In this document: positions 8,597-16,669 of the stretch, one piece after another
Numbering within the stretch: position 1 is the first letter of the stretch
Layout: every line of letters begins with the position of its first letter
Source of the DNA: an uncultured Alphaproteobacteria bacterium
Lineage (GTDB): Bacteria > Pseudomonadota > Alphaproteobacteria > HIMB59
DNA: 64,000 bases
NCBI GenBank assembly: GCA_902526965.1
Contig: CABZMT010000002.1
Coordinates: forward strand, 1-64,000
Reading direction: 5' to 3'
Position numbers and translations under genes: made by a program
The notes under the pieces: generated by a model
Databases searched by the model: none
Seen by the model: the letters and a program-made list of their open reading frames with translations, nothing else
What the model was told of the DNA's origin: nothing

Positions 8597-8988
8597 ACCT
8601 AGTTTATTTATATGATGAGTTCATGAGAGTGCCTCTGGGCATTGAAGGAAATCCTGTATACATCTTTGACAATACCTTGAGTGAAGGCTACGAACTTAGT
8701 GAAAAAATCATTGAAAATAGATACTTTTTGGCCAAAGAGGCAGGAGCTGAGGTATATCAGGGAAACACATATGAGATATTGCAAGAAATCCATAATCAAA
8801 ATCCCATTTCAAAAATCACAACCAAAGCTACTTTTAGGCCTGTGTACCAAGAACTATTTCAAAAGCTCGGTGATGCGTATGACGTGGAGCAATTGCCCGA
8901 TTACTTCTTGTTACAAGACAATTATCTTCATCCTGCAAAAAGATTTTTTCAGTATTGGAACAAAATCAAGAAAAATTTAAAATACTAG
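8593..8988 (+). CDS. Stand-alone photolyase N-terminal (antenna/Rossmann) domain-like protein
   Basis: A 131-residue protein with the outline of the photolyase N-terminal domain. Strand PVYIFDNT comes near residue 21, then a helix ending FLAKEAGAEVYQGNTYEILQEI (typically LGxxLxVxxGxxxxVLxxL), strand SKITTKATF, PVYQELFQKL, and YDVEQLPDYFLL with the usual final PDHxL segment. It ends KRFFQYWNKIKK, where full-length enzymes have the FTPYWRxW linker to the FAD domain. The start overlaps the stop of the FAD-domain gene, so both halves are made together, in reverse of the normal order. Assignment is by pattern, not alignment score. A DUF-type hypothetical is the alternative. Confidence 0.65.
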   Translation: MNLVYLYDEFMRVPLGIEGNPVYIFDNTLSEGYELSEKIIENRYFLAKEAGAEVYQGNTYEILQEIHNQNPISKITTKATFRPVYQELFQKLGDAYDVEQLPDYFLLQDNYLHPAKRFFQYWNKIKKNLKY

Positions 8989-8990
8989 AG

Positions 8991-9191
8991 ATGGCAGAGA
9001 AGTGTAAATACTGCGAGGGAGAATTATCCGTCATGGATAGCGTCTACATTGAGTCTGAAATTCGAACAGCCCCAAAGAAAGTACAAAACCTAATTAAAAG
9101 TCATCACAATCTTGTCTGCTATATGTGTTACAAAAAGCTAAAAGCAATCAAAGTCATCAACACTAAAGATAAAAATAAAAAAATTAATTAA
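8991..9191 (+). CDS. Small double-CxxC (zinc-ribbon-like) protein
   Basis: ATG at 8991 lies two bases after the stop of the photolyase N-domain gene and gives a 66-residue protein. It has KCKYCEG near the start and CYMCYKK near residue 44, i.e. two CxxC knuckles about 38 residues apart, and a Lys-rich tail. This is a plausible single zinc site. A longer frame opens at a TTG at 8955 but would overlap the previous gene by 34 nt, so the ATG is preferred. The 3' end overlaps the convergent acyl-CoA ligase gene by 8 nt. Function unknown; cotranscription with the split photolyase is likely. Confidence 0.65.
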   Translation: MAEKCKYCEGELSVMDSVYIESEIRTAPKKVQNLIKSHHNLVCYMCYKKLKAIKVINTKDKNKKIN

Positions 9192-10812
9192 AGTTTTTTA
9201 CTGTTTCTCTTAGTTCGTACTTTTGAATTTTACCAGTTGACGTTTTTGGCAAAACTTGGAATACAAAAGTTTTGGGCATTTTAAAGCCTGCTAAATGCTC
9301 TCGGCAAAATTTCTTGAGCTCATCTTCCTCAACTGTTTGACCGTCGGCCAATTCTATAAAAGCACAGGGCGTCTCCCCCCACTTTTCATCGGGTCTCGCT
9401 ACAACCGCTGCTAGTGATACGGCAGGGTGCCTTGTAATAATATTTTCGATTTCTACTGAGGAGATATTTTCACCCCCACTAATAATGATATCCTTTGATC
9501 GATCTTTAACTTGGATATATCCACTAGGGTGCATTACTGCCAAGTCCCCTGAGTGAAACCATCCACTTTTCATAGACTCTTGTGAGGCCTCTTCATTTTT
9601 ATAATATCCCATCATCACAGTATTTCCTCGGATCATAATCTCCCCCATGGTTTCTCCATCAGAGGGAACGGGTTCGAGTGTATCGGGATTCATAACAGAT
9701 ACCATTTCAGTGTGCGGATAGCGAACTCCTTGATAAGCTTTCAACTCAGAGCGCTTATCTTCTGCTAAACTATTCCATTCCTTATTCCAAGCACAGTGAA
9801 CGACGTGACCGTAGGTTTCAGTGAGCCCGTAAACATGCATAACCTCAAAGCCCAAGGACTCCATTTTTTGAAGAATTGAACTGGGCGGCGGGGCTCCCGC
9901 AGTCATCACATAAACCTTGTTTTTCAATGCTTTTTGATCTTCAGCTGGGGCGTTGGCGATCATATTTAAAACAATCGGAGCACCTCCAAAATGCGTTACA
10001 TCATATTCATCAATCAGTTCAAAGATTTCTTTAACGACAATATTTCTAATAAATATTACACGGGCGTGCAGCATAGCCAGAGTCCAGGGATATCCCCACC
10101 CGTTACAGTGAAACATGGGAACGGTATATAGGTAGGTCAGGCGGTTAGGCATGTTCCAGGCGCTAATGCTACCCATCGACATCAAATAAGATCCTCGATG
10201 ATGGTAAACGACACCTTTAGGGTTTCCTGTCGTGCCCGAAGTGTAGCTCAGTGAAATTGCTTGCCACTCATCATCTGGTCTAATCCATTCAAACCCTTCG
10301 TCACCTGTTTCTAAAAAACTCTCATATTCTAATTTTCCTATTGCAGGTATATCTCCAAGGCCCGCTTGTTTGTCATCAATGTCAATGACCATGATCTCCC
10401 TGTCAACTTGTGCTATGGCATCCACAACAACATTGTGAAATTGTCGATCTACAATAAAAACTTTACAGTCACTATGATCTAGGATGTAAGCAACAGTTCT
10501 GGTATCCAGTCGAGTATTAATTGTATTCACAACACCCCCCGTCATAGGAACAGAATAGTGTGCTTCAAACATTTCAGGTGTATTGGCTGCCATAATAGAG
10601 ACAACATCCCCCTTACCAATTCCTACTTTTGTTAAAGCGCTTGCAAATCGAGTACATCGGTCATAAACCTGTCTCCAAGAATATTTTCTTTCTTTGTATA
10701 CTAAAGCTTCGTAGTTGGGATAAACGTCTTTGATACGATCAAGGAAACTGATAGGAGTTAAGGGAACAAAGTTTGCATCATTTTTATGCATTCCTCGTTC
10801 AAAATTGCTCAT
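9184..10812 (-). CDS. AMP-forming acyl-CoA synthetase (AlkK/DmdB-like)
   Basis: A 542-residue member of the ANL superfamily. The P-loop SYTSGTTGNPKG is at 189-200, VYGLTETYG near 335, SGWFHSGDLAV and KDRSKDIIISGGENISSVEIE in the hinge region, and the catalytic Lys of TSTGKIQK at about 528. It activates a carboxylic acid to its CoA thioester through an acyl-adenylate. The overall type resembles medium-chain ligases AlkK and DmdB (methylmercaptopropionate-CoA ligase), so a role in DMSP catabolism is possible but not shown. It shares a TAATG junction with the beta-oxidation enzyme upstream, so the two form an operon. Confidence 0.88.
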   Translation of the reverse strand: MSNFERGMHKNDANFVPLTPISFLDRIKDVYPNYEALVYKERKYSWRQVYDRCTRFASALTKVGIGKGDVVSIMAANTPEMFEAHYSVPMTGGVVNTINTRLDTRTVAYILDHSDCKVFIVDRQFHNVVVDAIAQVDREIMVIDIDDKQAGLGDIPAIGKLEYESFLETGDEGFEWIRPDDEWQAISLSYTSGTTGNPKGVVYHHRGSYLMSMGSISAWNMPNRLTYLYTVPMFHCNGWGYPWTLAMLHARVIFIRNIVVKEIFELIDEYDVTHFGGAPIVLNMIANAPAEDQKALKNKVYVMTAGAPPPSSILQKMESLGFEVMHVYGLTETYGHVVHCAWNKEWNSLAEDKRSELKAYQGVRYPHTEMVSVMNPDTLEPVPSDGETMGEIMIRGNTVMMGYYKNEEASQESMKSGWFHSGDLAVMHPSGYIQVKDRSKDIIISGGENISSVEIENIITRHPAVSLAAVVARPDEKWGETPCAFIELADGQTVEEDELKKFCREHLAGFKMPKTFVFQVLPKTSTGKIQKYELRETVKNFN

Positions 10813-13151
10813 TAGTTTTTTAGTCTTCTCCCTGTAGACAACATTGCATGGATCCTATCCCTCGTCTTATTGGATTGTATTAAATTTATCAAAGACTGTC
10901 GCTCTAAATTATATAAGTCTGCTTCGCTCAATTCGTTTGATTTGGTTGTGTCTCCACCACTAAGGACGTCCGCTAAATGCAGACCAATATCCACATCGTA
11001 GCCAAAAATAATGTTTTTTTGCTCTAAACCTAACAATACTTGGTGCATTTTCTCTTTTACTTCATGGCCGCTAAGAACGAACTTTGGCTTTTCTGGAGGG
11101 GAGTAATCCTCTTTTAAAACAGATACTTGTTTGAACGCTTCGACTAAAAGATTATCTCGGTTCAAAACAAAAATATCACTGTCTAAGAAAAATTTATGCT
11201 TTTTAGCTTGGAGTGGAGAGTGTGCCATTAGCCCATACCCTATAATATCAAATACTTGAAGGGCTGCTTGATCGTGATCGCTTGTATATTTGTCGTCTTG
11301 CACCCATCTCCATAACAGTTCTTTACAACCTCCTCCCCCAGGAACCAGACCCACACCTGTCTCGACTAGGCCCAGCGTACTATTCATGTGAGCGACCATT
11401 TTAGAAGTTTGGCATGCCACTTCAAAACCTCCTCCAATAGCTAATCCTGCAACAGCACTGACTGTAGGCTTGGTTGCATATTTCATTTTTTTACATGCAG
11501 ATTGGAAATCTGATAGGTATTTATCAATCCCTTTCCAGTCTTTCACGTCCGCTAAGCCTATCATTGTATTTAAATCAGCACCTGCGGAGAAATTCATTGC
11601 CTCATTATAGACGACAAGGCCTTGATAATTATCTTGCTCAAGGCGATCAACTGACTCCTCTAATATTTTCATCGCGTCTGCATTCAGAGCGTTAGCCTTG
11701 GTGTGGAATTCACAACACAATATTTTTTGTTCACGCGGCTCATCGGTAAACTGCCATATAGTAGCTGCAAAATTTCTAGATAAATGATTAGCGTATTTTT
11801 TATGATCACCTAGTCGACGAATGTCCTCTCCTCTGGAGATAAACTTCATACCTGCCTCATGATCATAAGCTCGTGAGGAGGTGGTGTCGTAAGGCTCTTG
11901 TTTAAGTCCAATCATGGATTTTAATAATTCTGGGACTTCTTGTTTTTCATCCTGAAGTCGTTGAACAAATTTGGTGAGCCCGTACTCATTCAATAATTCA
12001 AATGGTCCTTCATTCCAATTAAATCCCATACGAAGTGCATCATCGATGTCTGTCACATTTGATGAAACCTCAGGGATGCAAAAAGCGCTGTAATTAATGA
12101 TTTTAGCAAGTACAGCGAAAGCATATCGGCCGTACTCACTATCGTCATCAAGAAGGGCTTTAATCCCCTCTTTCTCAACTCTTCGAGCAATTTCTAAATC
12201 GACTTTATCGAAATCATAATAACTCATATCTGAGGTGTTCATCGCCTTGACGATTTCATCATCGTCAATGATTGTAGTTTGGTAAAAACCACCCGGTCCC
12301 TTATTTCCATTATACCCTTTTTCAAGTAATTTCTCGACTAAAGGATGAGGTGCGACCACATCCATGAAGGGATCATTTTCTTGTAATTCTTTTTTAAAGC
12401 TTGCAAGCACATCTTTCATCAGATCAATTCCAATGAGGTCATACAATCCAAACACACCTGTTTTAGGAATTCCTAAAGGTCGACCGAATAATGCATCAGC
12501 GATTTCTACTGGAAGACCTCGCTCTAACGCTTCATACATCGCGACCTGCATCGCGTACACACCAATACGATTACCTATAAAGCCTGGGGTGTCGTAACAG
12601 TTAACAATTCCTTTACCCAGTTCGTTTTGACAAAAGTCTCGTAGGCCACTCATCTTATCTTTGTTCATCGTTGGTGTCTCAACAATCTCTAATAATCTCA
12701 TAAATCGAACTGGATTGAAAAAATGTGTAATACAAAAATCAGCTTTCATGGAATCTGACATTTCTTGAGTTAAAATTGAAAGAGGAATAGTAGAGGTGTT
12801 AGATGATATGATGGAGTTGGGGCTACGAACTTTATCTATTTGAGAATAGAGCTTATGCTTAATGTCTATCCGCTCAACAACTGCTTCAATCACCCAGTCT
12901 GCATCTTTAATTTCATCAAAATCATCTTCGAGGTTACCAGGTTTAATATGTTCCAGACGAGACCGCTCTACTAAAAGTGGAGGGTCTGATTTTTTAATAA
13001 TGTCAATGGCGTTTTCAGATATTTGGTTTGGCTTATCTTTGCCTTTGAGATCAAGTAGAACTACTTGTCTATTAGAGTTAGCAAGGTGGGCAGCAATACC
13101 AGAACCCATAGTTCCAGCTCCAATAACTACAATTTTATTAAATTTGTTCAT
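10812..13151 (-). CDS. Bifunctional 3-hydroxyacyl-CoA dehydrogenase/enoyl-CoA hydratase (FadN-like order)
   Basis: A 779-residue multifunctional beta-oxidation enzyme with the dehydrogenase first. The NAD-binding VIGAGTMGSGIAAHLA spans 9-24, the catalytic His is in THFFNPVRFM near 143, and the dehydrogenase C-domain is duplicated to about 420. The crotonase domain follows, with FSAGADLNTM near 522 (oxyanion hole), GGGFEVAC near 574 and VPGGGG near 612. This domain order matches Bacillus FadN, not E. coli FadB, where the hydratase comes first. Hydration and oxidation of enoyl-CoA are the expected reactions. Only the ligase gene is linked; no thiolase or acyl-CoA dehydrogenase is nearby. Confidence 0.9.
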   Translation of the reverse strand: MNKFNKIVVIGAGTMGSGIAAHLANSNRQVVLLDLKGKDKPNQISENAIDIIKKSDPPLLVERSRLEHIKPGNLEDDFDEIKDADWVIEAVVERIDIKHKLYSQIDKVRSPNSIISSNTSTIPLSILTQEMSDSMKADFCITHFFNPVRFMRLLEIVETPTMNKDKMSGLRDFCQNELGKGIVNCYDTPGFIGNRIGVYAMQVAMYEALERGLPVEIADALFGRPLGIPKTGVFGLYDLIGIDLMKDVLASFKKELQENDPFMDVVAPHPLVEKLLEKGYNGNKGPGGFYQTTIIDDDEIVKAMNTSDMSYYDFDKVDLEIARRVEKEGIKALLDDDSEYGRYAFAVLAKIINYSAFCIPEVSSNVTDIDDALRMGFNWNEGPFELLNEYGLTKFVQRLQDEKQEVPELLKSMIGLKQEPYDTTSSRAYDHEAGMKFISRGEDIRRLGDHKKYANHLSRNFAATIWQFTDEPREQKILCCEFHTKANALNADAMKILEESVDRLEQDNYQGLVVYNEAMNFSAGADLNTMIGLADVKDWKGIDKYLSDFQSACKKMKYATKPTVSAVAGLAIGGGFEVACQTSKMVAHMNSTLGLVETGVGLVPGGGGCKELLWRWVQDDKYTSDHDQAALQVFDIIGYGLMAHSPLQAKKHKFFLDSDIFVLNRDNLLVEAFKQVSVLKEDYSPPEKPKFVLSGHEVKEKMHQVLLGLEQKNIIFGYDVDIGLHLADVLSGGDTTKSNELSEADLYNLERQSLINLIQSNKTRDRIHAMLSTGRRLKN

Positions 13152-13226
13152 AATAATAAGACAGGGATAATAGCAAAAAAGTTAATTAAGTGTAGTTATA
13201 TTTCTTTTTGAAATCTCCCAAAATTT

Positions 13227-13316
13227 TGGCGCAGCCGGATCAGGAGTCGAACCTGCATCTTCCCTTCCCGCAAGAAATCTCAGTGTGGGACGCTTTTCCA
13301 TTTAAGCTAAGGCCGC
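13227..13316 (-). tRNA. tRNA-like element with an aberrant anticodon arm (identity unassigned)
   Basis: On the minus strand a 90-nt segment has a 7-nt acceptor pairing (six pairs, one a G-U, one mismatch) with encoded CCA, a 4-bp D stem (GCTT with AAGC) around an 8-nt AAATGGAA loop, and a T arm with CAGG-TTCGACT-CCTG. Between them no canonical 5-bp stem with a 7-nt loop forms. The best pairing, TCCC with GGGA (13288-13291 with 13267-13270), would leave a loop of about 17 nt. The loop contains CTGAGAT, which would read as a GAG anticodon (Leu) if used. It could be an atypical class II tRNA, a decayed tRNA or another tRNA-like RNA. No amino acid is assigned. Confidence 0.5.
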
Positions 13317-13345
13317 ATAGGTAAAGTTGAAATTCATGAAAGATA

Positions 13346-13573
13346 TTATTTTCCATATTTAGGAACTACTGGGAGCTCGGGTTCTTCAGGTATCGTGCAC
13401 TGCTCTTTGTTGGCAGGCAATTGATCAAAGGGGCGTGTTACCCAGATGTGCGAGAAGATAATATCGCCGTATTCATTTTGAAAGCATTTCTTACCAAAAT
13501 GTAGTTGGCTGTGGTTTTGTTCATCAGCGACATACAAGAATAATACTGCTGCGAGGAAGTGTAAAAAAGTCAT
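13346..13573 (-). CDS. Small secreted protein of unknown function
   Basis: A 75-residue frame with a hydrophobic N-terminus (FLHFLAAVLFLYVA) that looks like a signal peptide or anchor, followed by a polar domain with two Cys residues and a Pro-rich tail (PEEPELPVVPKYG). I do not recognise the family. Its ATG overlaps the stop of the upstream secreted-protein gene by 4 nt, which supports it being translated as the second gene of that pair. It is the last gene on the minus strand before the tRNA-like element. The two Cys suggest an oxidised periplasmic form; this is inference. Confidence 0.5.
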   Translation of the reverse strand: MTFLHFLAAVLFLYVADEQNHSQLHFGKKCFQNEYGDIIFSHIWVTRPFDQLPANKEQCTIPEEPELPVVPKYGK

Positions 13574-14229
13574 GATTTTAGTCCTTTCTGGGAATAATTG
13601 AGATTGGCCATGATGGGATCAGGTATTTTTTTGCAGTGCTTGTGCGCTCTATCCATGGCTTCTTCTACTTGTGGCATGGCCCACTGAATTGTTGGTAAGT
13701 CTATAAATGTTCTTAAGGCAACTGGCTCCTCTACAGGAACATCGGTGACTGTTAAACGCGAGCGTTTATGAAAAGTATAATATTCTTTGATGGTTTCATG
13801 CCCATAGGACCCCATCCCTATTAAAATCATGTGTCCGTTTTTGTAGGGGTATATTTCCATAACCATCCCCGTCGTGGTATGGCCGTTTTCCAGGAGCTCA
13901 ATTTCTTTATCGATTAGTTTTGTGAGATCCGGGTGAGTAGATAACGTAAATAATTCAAAAAATTGGAGAACGCGATCACAATTATTTTTAGTCATCACAA
14001 AGATAATATTTTCTGAGTCCTCGATATCTCCACTGCGTTCGATTGCAATCATTTCCTCCTCCAGCAATTGAATATTCCAGCCATGAAATTTTTCCAAGGT
14101 CATCGCGGAGGCTGTGGTAATAAAAAAGGAAGAGCTAAGTATTAATATTAAATATTTTCCTCTTTGTACTACGGCGTATTTGGAGGATGAAACAAGCCGC
14201 AGTACAGAAAGGAACCATGAAAAAACCAC
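13570..14229 (-). CDS. Secreted protein of unknown function, similar in outline to the one at 16669
   Basis: The start is placed at GTG 14229 because an AGGAGG ribosome site (14237-14242) sits 7 nt before it; the frame itself stays open to an ATG at 14337. The 219-residue product has hydrophobic N-terminal segments and a cleavage-like TASA just before MTLEKFHGWN. The mature part has SENIIFVMTKNNCDRVLQFF, a LENGHTTTG segment and a late Cys (HKHCKK). The same ordered pattern occurs in the 16669-17196 protein. No known family recognised. It lies 3' of the ion-channel gene on the same strand, after a 163-nt gap. Confidence 0.6.
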   Translation of the reverse strand: MVFSWFLSVLRLVSSSKYAVVQRGKYLILILSSSFFITTASAMTLEKFHGWNIQLLEEEMIAIERSGDIEDSENIIFVMTKNNCDRVLQFFELFTLSTHPDLTKLIDKEIELLENGHTTTGMVMEIYPYKNGHMILIGMGSYGHETIKEYYTFHKRSRLTVTDVPVEEPVALRTFIDLPTIQWAMPQVEEAMDRAHKHCKKIPDPIMANLNYSQKGLKS

Positions 14230-14392
14230 CTCAATGCCTCCTCTCCATTTTTTATGTTTGTCATATAAACCCTTGGTAGGAAATGACTTAGAGAAGGAGT
14301 AACTAGAAAACAGAAAGGAAGAGAGAGGTCTTTGCACTGAAGACTAAAGTATTAAATTTTAGAGATAAAGATTGGGGAGAAATTAATTAAAT

Positions 14393-15778
14393 TTAGACAG
14401 CAATACTTGCTCCAGGCATATTCCAATTATTTGTGATCCCCCACCATAAAAGAACCATGAGAAGATGATAGGTTATTGGAACGAACCATCGAAGTTTACT
14501 ATCAATTGTATTGTAAAGACCAGTTTGCTGATCTCGATGATAGTCCCAGTAACTCCATATGGTGATCATGGTAGATAAGCCAGCAAACAGGTATGAGAGC
14601 AAAATCCAGGCATCTAAAACGGTGATATAGTTTAATTTTGGGACATCATCTCCAAACACAAAGTTGTAGGCAACAAGTGTTAACAAGCTTCCCATTGAAA
14701 CTGCCAGCTTTGACTCGAGTTCTCTCGCTCGAATGAAAAATACACTAAAGGATAAATAGACCAGAAAGATCACAGGGAGAATAATCTTCAAGACGTAGTA
14801 AAAAGATTTACGGTTAAGATCAAAACTGTAATCGAGTGTCTGGAGTACACCTTGTCCGTAAAGTTGAATATCGCAGCAGTTCAGACGATGGTCATTAATT
14901 TCCCATTCATACAAAATATCATTGCCTAGGCTAATAGTAATCTCTGGGTTATAACGTGGGGGGGCGCTAAGATCAATATCCTGAAATATAAAATCTGCAG
15001 ATGTAGAAATATCATCAAAAGGGAATTTTCTAAAGTCTGAGGAATTAGTTACCTGATAATTGATTTGCTGCTTTAGGATAAAATTAAATGGAACAGATTG
15101 ATCATTTGTAATCAGTAAGCTTTTAAAGGTGACATCGTTTATAAAAGATCCTGCTTGTGTCGTTTCAAATGTGGGATACCAAATTTTTTGTAAAATATTT
15201 TCAAGCTCCGCTGACTTTCTATAAATACATTTAATGGGTGATTTATCTAGATCTGTTAAATTAAAGAAATTATGAATTAAATCTTCATTTTGCCACTGCA
15301 AGTAAACTTCTAAATTTAAATTTGACTTGCTGCTTTGCTGGGTTACCTCGAAATCATTTAAGATTATATTTGCTTCAACTATGGGGTGGCCTAAGTAAGG
15401 AATGCGTTTCAGGTCGATTATCTCTTCCTCCCCGTCTTGGTGTTGAACGGTTAATGTGAGGTCTCTCATTGCTGAAGTCTCTAATAAGTTAGACAAGTAG
15501 AGATGAGCATCAGTATCATCTGAGGCGACTGGTTTTTGATCGACTGCCAAAATACGGTCTCCTACCTCAAGAGGGGTATTAAAAGCATAGGAACCGAAGC
15601 GTTTTTTGTTGATAATTGGTTGATTTTGCTCAAGAACCACACCGCTGTCGTTATAAGCTAGCCGGATGTTAGATGTTTCTCTGAAGTCTTTTTTTAGGAG
15701 TCGCTCACAAATCTCTGCTCCCCAACTCACGCTGGAGAATAAAACCCAGACACCTACAAAAATCCCCCTTAGTAACAA
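14393..15778 (-). CDS. Pentameric ligand-gated ion channel with N-terminal PDZ-like domain
   Basis: A 461-residue protein. Signal peptide 1-20. PDZ-like domain about 36-127 (LEVGDRILAVDQKPV at 70-84, then a LTLTVQHQDGEEEIIDL strand pair). Beta-sandwich receptor domain about 135-322, with WYP at 200-202 and the family FPFD at 252-255. Four membrane helices about 326-349, 355-377, 384-412 and 431-449. M2 aligns with GLIC so that Glu355 falls at position -2' and Pro380 at 23', which suggests cation selectivity. The start is TTG at 15778, two nt after the regulator stop. The ligand is unknown. PDZ on such a channel is not an architecture I know. Confidence 0.85.
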   Translation of the reverse strand: MLLRGIFVGVWVLFSSVSWGAEICERLLKKDFRETSNIRLAYNDSGVVLEQNQPIINKKRFGSYAFNTPLEVGDRILAVDQKPVASDDTDAHLYLSNLLETSAMRDLTLTVQHQDGEEEIIDLKRIPYLGHPIVEANIILNDFEVTQQSSKSNLNLEVYLQWQNEDLIHNFFNLTDLDKSPIKCIYRKSAELENILQKIWYPTFETTQAGSFINDVTFKSLLITNDQSVPFNFILKQQINYQVTNSSDFRKFPFDDISTSADFIFQDIDLSAPPRYNPEITISLGNDILYEWEINDHRLNCCDIQLYGQGVLQTLDYSFDLNRKSFYYVLKIILPVIFLVYLSFSVFFIRARELESKLAVSMGSLLTLVAYNFVFGDDVPKLNYITVLDAWILLSYLFAGLSTMITIWSYWDYHRDQQTGLYNTIDSKLRWFVPITYHLLMVLLWWGITNNWNMPGASIAV

Positions 15779-15779
15779 G

Positions 15780-16244
15780 CTAAAGTGATTTTAGCACACT
15801 CTTAATTTTACTCAACTGATCATCCAATTTTTGGATGTCTTGATAGATTTTCTCTTTTTCATGAGGGACTATTTTTGCTCCCCCAGAGCTTTTCTCATCC
15901 ATCGACTCACGCACCGCATCCATTAAATCCCCCAGCCTTCCCCCGATCGCCAATATCTCTGATTGAACCTCGCTTTCACTTGCAGGTTTTTCAGGTTGCG
16001 CAGTTGCCAGGTAATCTTTAAGGAAATTGCTAAAGGGAGTTTTTTGATAAATTTTTTGCATGGCATGCTCTAAGAGAATTACAGTTCTAAATTGGATGTT
16101 CCTTTCATGGTCATCAGGATCAGCACACTTGTAGATATAAGATTTAGACTTACCAGTAATCTCTTGGATGTCTTGATCACTGAGATTTTTTAAAACATCT
16201 TTAAGGGTGTGTTCGATGGTGATTATTTCTTTAGTTTTAGACAT
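15780..16244 (-). CDS. HTH regulator with C-terminal coiled coil (unknown family)
   Basis: ATG at 16244 gives a 154-residue cytosolic protein; an in-frame TTG at 16259 would add five residues. The N-terminal 75 residues look like a helix-turn-helix unit (DIQEITGKSKSYIYKCADPDD, similar in feel to phage CII-type regulators). The rest is charged and helical, ending in KIYQDIQKLDDQLSKIKSVLKSL, a likely coiled coil for oligomerisation. It precedes the PDZ-channel gene by one base after its stop, so it is a probable regulator of that operon. It diverges from the RodZ-type HTH gene at 16349 across a region with repeated GGGGTA motifs. Confidence 0.6.
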   Translation of the reverse strand: MSKTKEIITIEHTLKDVLKNLSDQDIQEITGKSKSYIYKCADPDDHERNIQFRTVILLEHAMQKIYQKTPFSNFLKDYLATAQPEKPASESEVQSEILAIGGRLGDLMDAVRESMDEKSSGGAKIVPHEKEKIYQDIQKLDDQLSKIKSVLKSL

Positions 16245-16371
16245 ACCCCAATATAGCAATTTATGATAAGGGGGTAATCAATAATCTATGTCCAAAATTA
16301 AAAAAGCTTTGGACTATTTTAAAAAATACTTTTTCTCATGATAGGGGTATGAAGTCTAATTATATTACCCC
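16244..16371. promoter_or_regulatory. Divergent control region with four GGGGTA/TACCCC motifs
   Basis: The core GGGGTA occurs at 16271-16276 and 16344-16349 on the plus strand and at 16244-16249 and 16366-16371 on the minus strand. Two copies run directly into the start codons of the two divergent genes (GGGGTATG in each case). The arrangement suggests an operator bound by one of the two HTH proteins encoded on either side. GGGG could also be part of a ribosome site, though the spacing would be too short. Binding is inference from repetition alone. Confidence 0.3.
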
Positions 16372-16669
16372 TACTTTAACTGGAGAATCCTCGTCTGATA
16401 AAAAATTTGAACCCCAATCCTTGAGTAATATCGAGGAGTATTTGCGCTGCCTTGGTCAAGTGAGGGTAGACAACAATATTTCAGTTGAGGATGTAATGCA
16501 GCATTTGAATTACTCTCGTAGCACCCTTGACGCTCTTGAAAATGGTGATCTGGAATTTATCCAGTATCCTCTAAATTACTTCTTTACCAGGCAGTATGCT
16601 TCTTATTTAAAGGTCCCCTTTCCTCAACAATTCCTAATGAGCCATTTCAAGCCAGGAGAGAAGAAGTAA
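16349..16669 (+). CDS. RodZ-type helix-turn-helix (HTH_25) protein, short form
   Basis: A 106-residue protein whose residues about 27-90 match the N-terminal domain of RodZ: EEYLRCLGQVRVDNNISVEDVMQHLNYSRSTLDALENGD, then the RQYASYLKV helix. RodZ proper continues with a membrane helix and periplasmic domain; none is present, so this is a soluble fragment-like regulator or adaptor. It starts the plus-strand arm of the channel cluster and joins the next gene through a TAATG overlap. A DNA-binding role is inferred; an interaction with MreB-like proteins is the alternative. Confidence 0.65.
   Translation: MKSNYITPTLTGESSSDKKFEPQSLSNIEEYLRCLGQVRVDNNISVEDVMQHLNYSRSTLDALENGDLEFIQYPLNYFFTRQYASYLKVPFPQQFLMSHFKPGEKK

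Noticed and set aside
8681..8980. 99-residue frame overlapping the photolyase N-domain gene
   Set aside because: It is the +2 frame of a gene with a convincing protein, and its translation is low-complexity without domains.
13227..13316. Selenocysteine tRNA or tmRNA
   Set aside because: No UCA anticodon or long acceptor stem for selC, and no tag-coding region or permuted layout for tmRNA.
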